Shown: one piece after another, positions 1-7,280 of the stretch
Numbering within the stretch: the first letter of the stretch is position 1
Layout: every line of letters starts with the position of its first letter
Assembly: GCF_018070575.1 (NCBI RefSeq)
Contig: NZ_JAGPXN010000006.1
Coordinates: 212,224 to 276,223 of the forward strand
DNA from: Micromonospora sp. C31
GTDB lineage: Bacteria; Actinomycetota; Actinomycetes; Mycobacteriales; Micromonosporaceae
Direction of reading: 5' to 3'
Length of the DNA: 64,000 bases
Notes under the pieces: model-generated
What the model was told of the DNA's origin: nothing
What the model saw: only the letters and a program-made list of their open reading frames with translations
Databases searched by the model: none
Made by a program: the position numbers and the translations under genes

Positions 1-247
1 TACGAACCAGATGGTTCGCCGTGGCGGCGAACCGCGCCCGCCCGTTACCACCCGACTTGGCGACGGTGAACTGGAGGAACTGCTCGGCGGGACCGTTGTT
101 GAACCAGTTGACGATCCGCTTCGGCTCCACCCGGTCGGTCTCCGGGTCGTAGGAGAGAACCTCGACGTCCATCCGCTGATTGACGATCTTGCCAATCTTC
201 TCCTGCGTGCCGTCGGCCAGGGTGACCCTGGTCGAGTACGACATGCA
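1..247 (-). other. RecA intein, N-terminal splicing region (82 residues visible)
   Basis: Directly after RecA residue G205 the protein continues [20 protein letters not shown] and later [15 protein letters not shown] and [10 protein letters not shown]. Cys1 followed by a conserved strand is splicing block A, and the T-x-N-H segment (ATANH) near residues 77-80 is block B with the TxxH-type residues that activate the first peptide bond. The insertion point, between MFG and the expected Ser of SPETTTGG, and the sequence match the RecA intein of Mycobacterium leprae (allele recA-b) as I remember it, not the M. tuberculosis site some 45 residues downstream. Whether a homing endonuclease domain and the C-terminal HN are present lies outside the window. 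Confidence 0.93.
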
Positions 248-862
248 GCCGAACATGACGCCGATCTTCTCGCGGAGCTGGTTGATGAAGATCGCCGTGG
301 TGCCGGTGTTGTTGAGCACACCGGTGATCTTCCGCAGCGCCTGGCTCATCAGCCGGGCCTGGAGACCCACGTGGCTGTCGCCCATCTCGCCCTCGATCTC
401 GGCGCGCGGCACCAGCGCGGCCACCGAGTCGATGACGATGATGTCGATCGCGCCGGAGCGGACCAGCATGTCCGTGATCTCCAGCGCCTGCTCGCCGGTG
501 TCCGGCTGGGAGACCAGCAGAGCGTCGGTGTCGACGCCGAGGGCCTTGGCGTATTCCGGGTCGAGCGCGTGCTCGGCGTCGACGAAGGCGGCGATGCCGC
601 CGGCCCGCTGGGCGTTGGCCACCGCGTGCAGGGCCACCGTGGTCTTACCGCTGGACTCCGGACCGTAGATCTCGACGACCCGGCCCCGGGGCAGACCGCC
701 CACGCCGAGCGCCACGTCGAGCGCGATCGAACCCGTCGTGATCACCGAGGTCTGGACGACCGGCCGCTCTCCCAGCCGCATCACCGAGCCCTTGCCGAAC
801 TGCTTGTCGATCTGAGCGAGAGCAAGGTCGAGTGCCTTCTCCCGGTCGGGCCCTGCGGCCAT
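1..862 (-). CDS. recA: RecA recombinase, 5' part, interrupted by an intein (partial at window edge)
   Basis: Reverse translation from ATG 862 gives [20 protein letters not shown] and then the RecA core: Walker A GPESSGKT, the DAEHALDP segment and the [15 protein letters not shown] strand. RecA is the ATP-dependent strand-exchange protein of homologous recombination and the co-protease that triggers LexA cleavage. The N-terminal extein is 205 residues and ends ...[13 protein letters not shown]. The reading frame then passes without a stop into intein sequence and runs off the left edge, so the C-terminal extein (expected to resume SPETTTGG) is not in the window. The Shine-Dalgarno is poor (AGGGG about 10 bases upstream). 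A LexA-type box and a DNA-damage promoter motif lie upstream. Identity is certain from motifs; the missing 3' part cannot be judged. Confidence 0.97.
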   Translation of the reverse strand, partial: MAAGPDREKALDLALAQIDKQFGKGSVMRLGERPVVQTSVITTGSIALDVALGVGGLPRGRVVEIYGPESSGKTTVALHAVANAQRAGGIAAFVDAEHALDPEYAKALGVDTDALLVSQPDTGEQALEITDMLVRSGAIDIIVIDSVAALVPRAEIEGEMGDSHVGLQARLMSQALRKITGVLNNTGTTAIFINQLREKIGVMFGCMSYSTRVTLADGTQEKIGKIVNQRMDVEVLSYDPETDRVEPKRIVNWFNNGPAEQFLQFTVAKSGGNGRARFAATANHLVR

Positions 863-916
863 GTTTGCCACCCCTGCCTTCGCCGGCGTCTTTCCTGAGC
901 TTCGCGTCACGCGGAC

Positions 917-938
917 ACGCTAGGCGCTGGGTCCGACA
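917..938 (-). promoter_or_regulatory. recA DNA-damage promoter of the NDp (PafBC-type) class
   Basis: On the minus strand TGTCGGAC (938-931), eight bases, then TAGCGT (922-917). This fits the mycobacterial RecA-NDp/PafBC motif TGTCRGTG-N8-TANNNT with two mismatches in the upstream half. The predicted transcript start is near 910, about 48 bases before the recA ATG. LexA-independent induction of recA is therefore likely. Confidence 0.6.
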
Positions 939-964
939 GAAAACCAGCCGAGGAGGCCGTGAGC

Positions 965-991
965 TGTGGACGAGCGCCCCGCTGTGGACAA
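965..991 (-). promoter_or_regulatory. Two DnaA-box-like 9-mers in the recA upstream region
   Basis: The minus strand reads TTGTCCACA at 991-983 (identical to the preferred actinobacterial DnaA box) and TCGTCCACA at 973-965 (one mismatch), 18 bases apart in the same orientation. They lie between the SOS box and the NDp promoter. Binding by DnaA is an inference; one perfect 9-mer can occur by chance. Confidence 0.35.
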
Positions 992-994
992 TAG

Positions 995-1010
995 CCGAAC
1001 AGGTGTACGA
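995..1010. promoter_or_regulatory. LexA-type SOS box upstream of recA
   Basis: CCGAACAGGTGTACGA matches the Gram-positive/actinobacterial SOS box TCGAAC-N4-GTTCGA at 10 of 12 defined positions. It lies 133 bases upstream of the recA start, between recA and the DUF3046 gene, so LexA repression of a distal recA promoter is likely. Confidence 0.65.
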
Positions 1011-1047
1011 GTCGGCAAGCGACACGCGGAAGCCTCGAAACGGCTGC

Positions 1048-1248
1048 TCAGCGTAGTCGCGCGGGCACCCGGTCGGGATAGGCGGCGCAGACCGCGCGCC
1101 ACACCACGTGGGTCTGCTCACCCGACGCCAGGGCCTGCTCGACGGTCCGCCCGCCGAGCTGCGAGAGCACCTGGTCACGGGCGATGCTGGCCGCGTAGCC
1201 GGGCCCGAACGCCTCCTCCAGCCGGGTCCAGAAGTCGGTCAGCCGCAC
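1048..1248 (-). CDS. DUF3046 family small protein
   Basis: A 66-residue protein beginning MRLTDFWTRLEEAFGPGYAA. It matches the short actinobacterial DUF3046 family, which typically sits immediately upstream of recA, as here. The GTG start (1248) is preceded by AGGAGG at good spacing. The sequence is acidic and aromatic at the N-terminus (DFWTRLEEAFG), with no membrane segment or signal peptide; it is probably a small helical cytosolic protein. It follows the MFS gene by only 4 bases, so the two are likely co-transcribed. No biochemical function is known to me for the family. Confidence 0.88.
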   Translation of the reverse strand: MRLTDFWTRLEEAFGPGYAASIARDQVLSQLGGRTVEQALASGEQTHVVWRAVCAAYPDRVPARLR

Positions 1249-1252
1249 GTGA

Positions 1253-2629
1253 TCAGTCCTCCTCGTCCGGCGCCCCCACCGGCACCGGCCGCAACGCTAG
1301 CGTCACCAGGGGCACCACCGCGACCGCCGCGAGTCCGGTGAGCACCGGATAGCCGGCCGCCGCCACGACAAACCCGCTGACCGCCCCGGCACCGGCGCCG
1401 GCCAGCCCCATGGTCAGGTCGGAGAGCCCCTGCACGCTCGGCCGGATCCCCACCGGCACCGACTCCGACAGCAGCGTCGAACCCGCGACCATGGTGCCCG
1501 ACCAGCCCAGCCCGAGCAGGAACAACCCGACCGAGAGCCGGGCCGTGTGGTGCCCGGCGGTGCCGGCGACCGCGCACGCCGCGAGCAGCAGCCCGACGCC
1601 ACCGAGGATCACCGCCCGGCGGCCGACCCGGTCGGTGAGCCAGCCCGCCACCGGGGCGAGGGCGTACATGCCGGCGATGTGCAGGCTCAGCACGAGACCG
1701 ACCACCCGCAGCACGTCGGCGTCGTCGTGCCACTCGTGCAGGCGTACCGGGGTCATCACCATCACCGCGACCATGACCAGGTGGCCGACCGCCACCGCGA
1801 CGATGCCGAGCCGGGCGGCCGGCCGCGTGCGTACCACCGACCAGGCGGCCCGCATGCCCGCAGCGCGCCGGGCGGTCGGCGCCGGCGCGACGACGGGGGT
1901 CGCCGGGGTGGGCACGGGAGACCCCGGCGCGGCCCCGACGGCCGCCGGGGTCGCCACGGGAGGGGCCGGGGCCGGGCCGGCGGCCGCCGCCAGCCGGCGC
2001 GCCGTGAGCAGCGGGTCCGGCCGCAGCAGCGCCAGGATCGCCCCGGCGGCCAGCAGCAGCGCGGCGGCGCTGAAGGCGAACGGGCCGGCCAGCGGCGGCA
2101 GCCCCCAGCCGCTGGTGGTGCGGTCGGCGAGCGAGGCGAAGTTCGGCGCGGCGACCGCGCCGATCGTGGTGGCCCAGACGATCAACGAGAGCTGGCGGCC
2201 CCGCCGCGCCGGGACCGCCAGGTCGACGGCGGTGTAGCGGGCCTGGAGGTTGGCCGCGCTGCCGCCGCCGAACAGGAGCATGCCGAGGAAGAGCAGCGGA
2301 ACCCAGCGGGTGGCCGCGGCGACGACCACCAGCGTGCCGCCGGCCGCGCCGGCCAGGTACGCCACGACCAGGCCCGGCCGCCGGCCGTGGCGGGTCATGA
2401 TCCGGGTGACCGGTACGGCCAGCAACGCCCCGCCGACCACGGCGGCGCTGCTGACCAGGCCCGCGACGGCGGTACCGGCGACGTCGGAGGCGAGCAGCGC
2501 CCCGACGGCGACGCCGATGGTCACCCCGATCCCGCCGATGATCTGGGTGCCGAAGAGCAGTCGCAGGGTACGCCGCTGGATGGGCGCGACGTCGGGCGCG
2601 GCGAGCGGCGCGGCGAGGTCGGTGCCCAC
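1253..2629 (-). CDS. MFS transporter
   Basis: A 458-residue major facilitator superfamily protein with about 12 hydrophobic segments and the typical cytoplasmic loop 2-3 (RIMTRHGRRPG) repeated in the second half (WLTDRVGRRAV). A long Ala/Pro-rich central loop (around residues 200-245) separates the two six-helix halves. It probably exports a small molecule by proton exchange; the substrate cannot be read from sequence. The start chosen is GTG 2629 because AAGGAG (2640-2635) sits 5 bases upstream; an in-frame ATG at 2668 would add 13 residues but has no ribosome binding site. The gene runs into the DUF3046 gene. Confidence 0.9.
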   Translation of the reverse strand: MGTDLAAPLAAPDVAPIQRRTLRLLFGTQIIGGIGVTIGVAVGALLASDVAGTAVAGLVSSAAVVGGALLAVPVTRIMTRHGRRPGLVVAYLAGAAGGTLVVVAAATRWVPLLFLGMLLFGGGSAANLQARYTAVDLAVPARRGRQLSLIVWATTIGAVAAPNFASLADRTTSGWGLPPLAGPFAFSAAALLLAAGAILALLRPDPLLTARRLAAAAGPAPAPPVATPAAVGAAPGSPVPTPATPVVAPAPTARRAAGMRAAWSVVRTRPAARLGIVAVAVGHLVMVAVMVMTPVRLHEWHDDADVLRVVGLVLSLHIAGMYALAPVAGWLTDRVGRRAVILGGVGLLLAACAVAGTAGHHTARLSVGLFLLGLGWSGTMVAGSTLLSESVPVGIRPSVQGLSDLTMGLAGAGAGAVSGFVVAAAGYPVLTGLAAVAVVPLVTLALRPVPVGAPDEED

Positions 2630-2708
2630 GGCGACTCCTTCGAGGTAAGGGGCGAGATGCCGTCTCATCCTTGCGCACCCGCCCCGCCGACCGGCAGCCG
2701 GTGGACGG

Positions 2709-3851
2709 CTACAACCCGAGGCCGCGGCCGATGATCTCCTTCATGATCTCGGTGGTGCCGCCGTAGATCGTCTGCACCCGACCGTCCAGCCATGCCTTCG
2801 CCACCGGGTACTCCAGCATGTAGCCGTAGCCGCCGTGCAGCTGCACGCAGCGGTCGGCGACCCGGTTCTGCAACTCGGTGGTCCACCACTTCGCCTTGGC
2901 CGCGTCGCTGACCGAGAGCCGGCCGGCGCCGTACTCCGCGACGCAGTGGTTGACGAAGGTACGCGCGATGGTGACCTCGGTGTCCAGCTCGGCCAGCAGG
3001 AAGCGGTTGTGCTGGAACGCGCCGATCGGCCGGCCGAACGCCTGCCGCGAGCGGGCGTAGTCGAGGGTGACGGCGAGCAGCCGCTCGGCGGCGGCCACCG
3101 CGGCGACCGCGATGCTGAGCCGCTCCCGGGGCAGGTTGGCCATCAGGTGGTAGAAGCCCTGGTTCTCGGTGCCGATCAGGTTCTCCGCCGGCACCCGGCA
3201 GTCGTCGAAGAACAGCTCGGCGGTGTCGTTGGCCCTGAGCCCGACCTTGGCCAGCCGCCGGCCCCGGGAGAAGCCGGGCGTGCCGCTCTCCACGGCGACC
3301 AGGCTCACCCCGTGCGCGCCCTGGTCCGGCGCGGTACGCACGACCACCACCACCAGGTCGGCCAGCTCCCCGTTGGTGATGAAGGTCTTCTGGCCGTTGA
3401 GCACCCAGCTGTCGCCGTCGCGGACCGCGCTCGTGCGGATCCCCGCCAGGTCGGAGCCGGCGCCGGGCTCGCTCATCGCGATCGCGGTGACCAGGTCGCC
3501 GGAGCAGAACCCGGGCAGCCAGCGCTTGCGCTGCTCGTCCGTGGTGAGTCCGGTCAGGTACGGCGCCACCACGTCGTTGTGCAGGCCGAAGCCGAGCCCG
3601 GTGCAGCCGGCCGCGACGATCTCCTCGTCCAGCACGGCGTTGAACCGGAAGTCCCGCTGCCCGCCGCCGCCGTACTCCGTGTCGACGTCCATGCCCAGCA
3701 GGCCGGCGGCCCCGGCGCGGCGCCACACCTCGCGGTCGACGATCCCGTCGGCCTCCCAACGCTCGTGGTGGGGCACCGCCTCGCGGGTCAGGAACTCGCG
3801 GCACAGCTCGCGGAACTCCTCGTGGTCGCGCTCGTAGAGATGCTGCTCCAT
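2709..3851 (-). CDS. Acyl-CoA dehydrogenase
   Basis: A 380-residue FAD flavoprotein of the acyl-CoA dehydrogenase family. Visible signatures are AIAMSEPGAGSDLAGI (flavin/substrate region), the ITNG segment, and near the C-terminus QLHGGYGYMLEYPVAKAWLD, where the Glu of MLEYPV is at the position of the catalytic base, followed by IYGGTTEIMKEIIGRGLGL. It would oxidise an acyl-CoA to the trans-2-enoyl-CoA and pass electrons to ETF. Chain-length specificity is not predictable. The start at ATG 3851 (MEQHLYERDHEEF) matches family N-termini; a GTG at 3875 is possible. No ETF or enoyl-CoA hydratase genes lie nearby, so it appears to stand alone. Confidence 0.92.
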   Translation of the reverse strand: MEQHLYERDHEEFRELCREFLTREAVPHHERWEADGIVDREVWRRAGAAGLLGMDVDTEYGGGGQRDFRFNAVLDEEIVAAGCTGLGFGLHNDVVAPYLTGLTTDEQRKRWLPGFCSGDLVTAIAMSEPGAGSDLAGIRTSAVRDGDSWVLNGQKTFITNGELADLVVVVVRTAPDQGAHGVSLVAVESGTPGFSRGRRLAKVGLRANDTAELFFDDCRVPAENLIGTENQGFYHLMANLPRERLSIAVAAVAAAERLLAVTLDYARSRQAFGRPIGAFQHNRFLLAELDTEVTIARTFVNHCVAEYGAGRLSVSDAAKAKWWTTELQNRVADRCVQLHGGYGYMLEYPVAKAWLDGRVQTIYGGTTEIMKEIIGRGLGL

Positions 3852-3911
3852 GGCGGCAAGTGTGGCACCGCCCACCCGCCCCGCCCAGGGCCGGCGGGCG
3901 AGAACGGCGGT

Positions 3912-4616
3912 TCAGCCGGCGAGGGCGCGGGCGGCCACGGTTAGGTCGGCGACCAGTCCCTCGTACGCCTTGTCCTGGTCGTCCGCGCGCAGCACGGCGG
4001 ACGGGTGGATGGTGGCCAGCAGCCGGGCCGGCGGCGCGTCGGCGACGGTGCCGGTGGAGTCCACCGGCACCCGCCGGAAGTCCTCGGGGTGCTGGGCCGA
4101 CGCCGGCCAGGGCAGCAGCTCGCCGCGCTGGCGGGTGACCCGGAACGTCGGGCCGAGCAGGGCCTTGGCGGCGGTGGCGCCGAGCACCACCACGATCTCC
4201 GGGCGCAGCTGGGCGAACTCGGCCACCAGCCAGGGCCGGCAGGCGGTCACGTGCACCCGGTCCGGGGTCTGGTGGATGCGCCGCTTGCCGCGCTGCTCGA
4301 AGCGGAAGTGCTTCACCGCATTGGTGAGGTAGATGTGGCCGGGGTCGAGCCGGGCGTCGTCGACGGCCTTGCGCAGCAGCCGGCCGGCGGGGCCGACGAA
4401 CGGCAGGCCCTTCTGGTCCTCCAGGTCGCCGGGCTGCTCGCCGACGAAGACCACCCGCGCGCCGGCGTCGCCACGGCCGAAGACCGTCTGCGACGCGTCC
4501 CGGTGGAGCTCGCAGCCCCGGCAGCCGGCGGCGGCGGCGCGCAGGTCGTCGAGGGTGTCGGCCCGCGGCGGGATGAACTGCTGCGCGCCCGGCGCGGTCT
4601 CGGTCTGCTCGGCCAT
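3912..4616 (-). CDS. udgX: UdgX-type uracil-DNA glycosylase
   Basis: A 234-residue protein of the uracil-DNA glycosylase superfamily, related to family 4 iron-sulfur enzymes. Motif A is GEQPG (residues 59-63), and the insert KRRIH (111-115) is the diagnostic UdgX loop. In Mycobacterium smegmatis UdgX, the His of this loop attacks the abasic sugar after uracil removal and leaves the enzyme covalently bound to DNA. Motif B-like HPSAVLR is near the C-terminus. Cysteines at 32, 35 and 126 could hold the Fe-S cluster; I do not see a fourth cysteine. The start ATG 4616 is the only reasonable one. Its minus-strand neighbours have no obvious functional link. Confidence 0.9.
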   Translation of the reverse strand: MAEQTETAPGAQQFIPPRADTLDDLRAAAAGCRGCELHRDASQTVFGRGDAGARVVFVGEQPGDLEDQKGLPFVGPAGRLLRKAVDDARLDPGHIYLTNAVKHFRFEQRGKRRIHQTPDRVHVTACRPWLVAEFAQLRPEIVVVLGATAAKALLGPTFRVTRQRGELLPWPASAQHPEDFRRVPVDSTGTVADAPPARLLATIHPSAVLRADDQDKAYEGLVADLTVAARALAG

Positions 4617-4660
4617 GGCGACTGTTCTACCCGGTCCGGGAGGGAACACGCGCTTCCCGC

Positions 4661-6001
4661 TCACGCCGTGAAGCCGCCGGCCGGGGCGGGACGGATCGCC
4701 CGGGCGACCGCCTCGGCCAGCTCCGGGATCTCCGCCTCGGCCAGCGAACTGACGGTGATCCGGATGGCCGGCGGGCCGGCGATGCGGTGCAGCGCGCCGG
4801 GCGCGACCGCCCAGCCGGCGTCGCGCAGCGCCGTCAGCACGCTGGTCTCGTCGTCGACCGGCAGCCAGACGTTGATGCCGCTGCGCCCGTGGGCGGTCAG
4901 GCCGTGGTGGGCGAGCGCGTCGATCAGTGCCGTGCGCCGCCGCTCGTAGCTGCCGGCGGCCCGGTCCACGAGCGTGGCCACGGCGGGGTCGCACCACAGC
5001 GCCAGGACCAGCCGTTGCAGCACGGTGGAGACCCAGCCGGCGCCGACCCGGGCGCGCCCGGCCACCCGGGCCACGGTGGTCTCGTCGCCCACCAGCACGG
5101 CCAGCCGCAGGTCGGGGCCGAACGGCTTGCTCACCGAGCGGACGAAGGCCCACGTCGGGGTCGCCCCGGCGAGCGGGTGCAGCGGTACGCGGGCCAGCTC
5201 GGCGGCGTGGTCGTCCTCGATCAGCAGCAGGTCGGACCGGCCGGCGAGCAGGGCGCGCAGCTCACCGGCCCGCTCGGCGGAGACCGCCGCGCCGGTGGGG
5301 TTCTGGGCCCGACTCGTCACGATCAGCGCCCGCGCGCCGGCGGCGAGCGCAGCGCCGACCCCGGCGGCGAGCGGCCCGTCGTCGTCGACCGGCACGCCGA
5401 TCGGCCGCAGCCCGAGGGCAGCTACCAGGTCGAGCAGGTTGGCCCAGCCCGGGTCCTCGACCGCGACGGCGTCCCCGGGGCGCAGGTGCGCGCCGAGCAG
5501 CCGCTCGATGCCGTCCAGCGCGCCGCCGGTGACGGTCAGCTCCGTCGCCGGCACGCCGTCTGCCGCGAGTCGTTCGCGGGCCGCCTCGGCCAGCTCGGGC
5601 AGCACCCCGGCCGCCGGGTAGCCGACCGGCTCGCCCGCGGCGGCGGCCAGGCCGGCGAGGTGCTGCCCGAGGGGTGGCAGCAGCCGTACGTCCGGCTCGC
5701 CCCGGGACAGGTCGCGCAGGCCGGGGGCCGTCGGCGGGCGCAACGCGGAGCGGCGGGCCGCCACGGGTGGCCGGGGCCGGACCCGGGTGCCGTGCCGGCC
5801 GGCGGTGACCACGAGGCCCCGCTGGCGCAGCTCCTGGTAGGCGCGGGCCGCGGTGGCCGGGCTCACCGCGAGCCGGGCGGCGAGCTCCCGTACCGGCGGC
5901 AGCGCGTCGCCGGGGGCGAGGGCGGCGCAGCGGATGCCCGTTTCGATGCTGGCCGAGATCTCGGCGGCCGTCGTACCGGCGAACTGATAGCGTGCTGACA
6001 C
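4661..6001 (-). CDS. MocR/PdxR-family regulator (GntR helix-turn-helix plus aminotransferase-like domain)
   Basis: A 446-residue protein. Residues about 5-75 form a GntR winged helix (PPVRELAARLAVSPATAARAYQ), followed by a fold-type I aminotransferase-like domain with the substrate-binding NPTGAAVS segment and the PLP-lysine loop RSVSKPFGPD. MocR proteins sense pyridoxal phosphate or amino acids and activate or repress neighbouring genes. It is transcribed divergently from a flavin-barrel/GNAT fusion gene with 34 bases between starts, so it very likely controls that gene and itself. The start is GTG 6001; TACAAT (6016-6011) lies 9 bases upstream and could serve as the -10 of a nearly leaderless transcript. 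Confidence 0.92.
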   Translation of the reverse strand: MSARYQFAGTTAAEISASIETGIRCAALAPGDALPPVRELAARLAVSPATAARAYQELRQRGLVVTAGRHGTRVRPRPPVAARRSALRPPTAPGLRDLSRGEPDVRLLPPLGQHLAGLAAAAGEPVGYPAAGVLPELAEAARERLAADGVPATELTVTGGALDGIERLLGAHLRPGDAVAVEDPGWANLLDLVAALGLRPIGVPVDDDGPLAAGVGAALAAGARALIVTSRAQNPTGAAVSAERAGELRALLAGRSDLLLIEDDHAAELARVPLHPLAGATPTWAFVRSVSKPFGPDLRLAVLVGDETTVARVAGRARVGAGWVSTVLQRLVLALWCDPAVATLVDRAAGSYERRRTALIDALAHHGLTAHGRSGINVWLPVDDETSVLTALRDAGWAVAPGALHRIAGPPAIRITVSSLAEAEIPELAEAVARAIRPAPAGGFTA

Positions 6002-6011
6002 AAATCAGAGA

Positions 6012-6025
6012 TTGTACTAGAACAA
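6012..6025. promoter_or_regulatory. Candidate MocR operator over divergent promoters
   Basis: TTGTACTAGAACAA is an inverted repeat with 12 of 14 positions paired, in the AT-rich 34-base gap between the MocR gene and the divergent fusion gene. On the plus strand, CTGACA (5995-6000), 17 bases and TAGAAC (6018-6023) form a plausible promoter; on the minus strand TACAAT (6016-6011) is a -10 candidate. The palindrome overlaps both. Confidence 0.55.
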
Positions 6026-6035
6026 AGGTCGAGCC

Positions 6036-7280
6036 ATGTACGCACCCACCGACCGGACCACCGCCAGCCGCTCCCGGGAGCGGATGAGCTACGACGAGGC
6101 CGCCGCGCACGCCGTCCTCGACGAGGCGTACGACTGCGCGCTCGGGTTCACCGTCGACGGCGAGCCCCGGGTGCTGCCCACCCTGCACGTACGCGTCGGT
6201 GACACCCTCTACCTGCACGGCTCCACCGGCAGCCGGCCGCTGCTCGCCGCCCGGGGCGACGGGCTGCCGATCTGCGTCGCGGTCACCCTGCTCGACGGCC
6301 TCGTCTACGGCCGCTCGCAGTTCCACCACAGCGCCAACTACCGCTCGGTGGTCGCGCACGGCACCGCGCGGCTGGTCACCGACGAGCGGGAGAAGCTGCG
6401 GATGCTGACCGCCCTGGTGGAGAAGGCCGCCCCGGGGCGCAGCGCCGACAGCCGGCCCCCGTCGCGGCGGGAACTGGCCGAGACGGCCGTGCTCGCCCTG
6501 CCGCTGCGGGAGGTGTCGGTCCGCGCCCGCAGCGGCGGCGTACGCGACGCGGAGACCGACCTCACCCTGCCGCACTGGGCCGGCGTGGTGCCGCTGCGGC
6601 TGACCGCCGGGCTGCCCGAGCCCGACGCCGGGGTGGGCGTGCCGGTGCCGGCGTACCTGCGGCCGCAGACGTCGCCGTGGCTCGACCCGGCCGTGCTGGG
6701 CGGGGAACACGTCCTGCTGGAACCGCTCGACCTCGCGCACGCCGACGAGCTGCACGCCGCCACCGCCGACCCGGAGGTCTGGCGGCACCTGGGCAGCCCG
6801 CTGCCGGCCGACGCCGCCGCCACCGCCGAGCAGATCGCCACCGCGCTGGCCGCGCACCGGCGGGGCGAGCGGGTGCCCTGGGTGCAGCGCTGCGCGGTGA
6901 CCGGCGCGGTGGTGGGCACCACCTCCTTCTACGAGGTGGACCCGGAGCGTCGGGCGGTGGCGATCGGCTACACCTGGCTGGGCCGACCCTGGTGGCGCAC
7001 CGGCATCAACACGGAGGCGAAGCTGCTGCTGCTCACCCGCGCCTTCGAGGAACTGGGCGCGGTGCGGGTGGTCTGGCACACCGACATCCGCAACGAGCGC
7101 TCGCAGCGGGCGATCGAGCGCCTCGGCGCGTCCCGCGAGGGGGTGCTGCGCCGGCACCGGCTCCGCCCGGACGGCTCCTGGCGGGACACCGCACAGTATT
7201 CGATGACCGTCGACGAGTGGCCGAACGCACAGGTCACGCTCCGGGAAAGGCTTCGCCGGGCGGCACCCGTGGCCCCATGA
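6036..7280 (+). CDS. Pyridoxamine-5'-phosphate-oxidase-like flavin barrel fused to a GNAT acetyltransferase
   Basis: A 414-residue two-domain protein. Residues about 15-210 resemble the FMN-binding split-barrel (PNPOx-like/NimA-like) family: the conserved stretch runs from ALGFTVDGEPRVLPTLHVRV through HGSTGSRPL to RSQFHHSANYRSVVAHG. Residues about 225-400 are a RimJ/RimL-type N-acetyltransferase (acetyl-CoA region GYTWLGRPWWRTGIN, then NERSQRAIERLGA). It probably binds flavin in one half and acetylates an amine in the other, but substrates are unknown. It is divergent from the MocR regulator, as PLP-linked targets of MocR often are, and its stop overlaps the leuE start (ATGA), giving translational coupling. 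Start ATG 6036 follows AAAGG at 10 bases. Confidence 0.88.
   Translation: MYAPTDRTTASRSRERMSYDEAAAHAVLDEAYDCALGFTVDGEPRVLPTLHVRVGDTLYLHGSTGSRPLLAARGDGLPICVAVTLLDGLVYGRSQFHHSANYRSVVAHGTARLVTDEREKLRMLTALVEKAAPGRSADSRPPSRRELAETAVLALPLREVSVRARSGGVRDAETDLTLPHWAGVVPLRLTAGLPEPDAGVGVPVPAYLRPQTSPWLDPAVLGGEHVLLEPLDLAHADELHAATADPEVWRHLGSPLPADAAATAEQIATALAAHRRGERVPWVQRCAVTGAVVGTTSFYEVDPERRAVAIGYTWLGRPWWRTGINTEAKLLLLTRAFEELGAVRVVWHTDIRNERSQRAIERLGASREGVLRRHRLRPDGSWRDTAQYSMTVDEWPNAQVTLRERLRRAAPVAP

Noticed and set aside
965..991. Replication origin
   Set aside because: Only two DnaA-box-like sites and no dnaA/dnaN or box cluster nearby; better seen as promoter sites or chance.
1547..2734. Long plus-strand frame opposite the MFS transporter
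   Set aside because: Its composition is Arg/Gly/Ala/His-rich low complexity; it is the antisense shadow of a clear membrane transporter.
5262..7157. A 631-residue minus-strand frame spanning the MocR start and the fusion gene
   Set aside because: It reads through two well-supported genes in other frames and has shadow composition.
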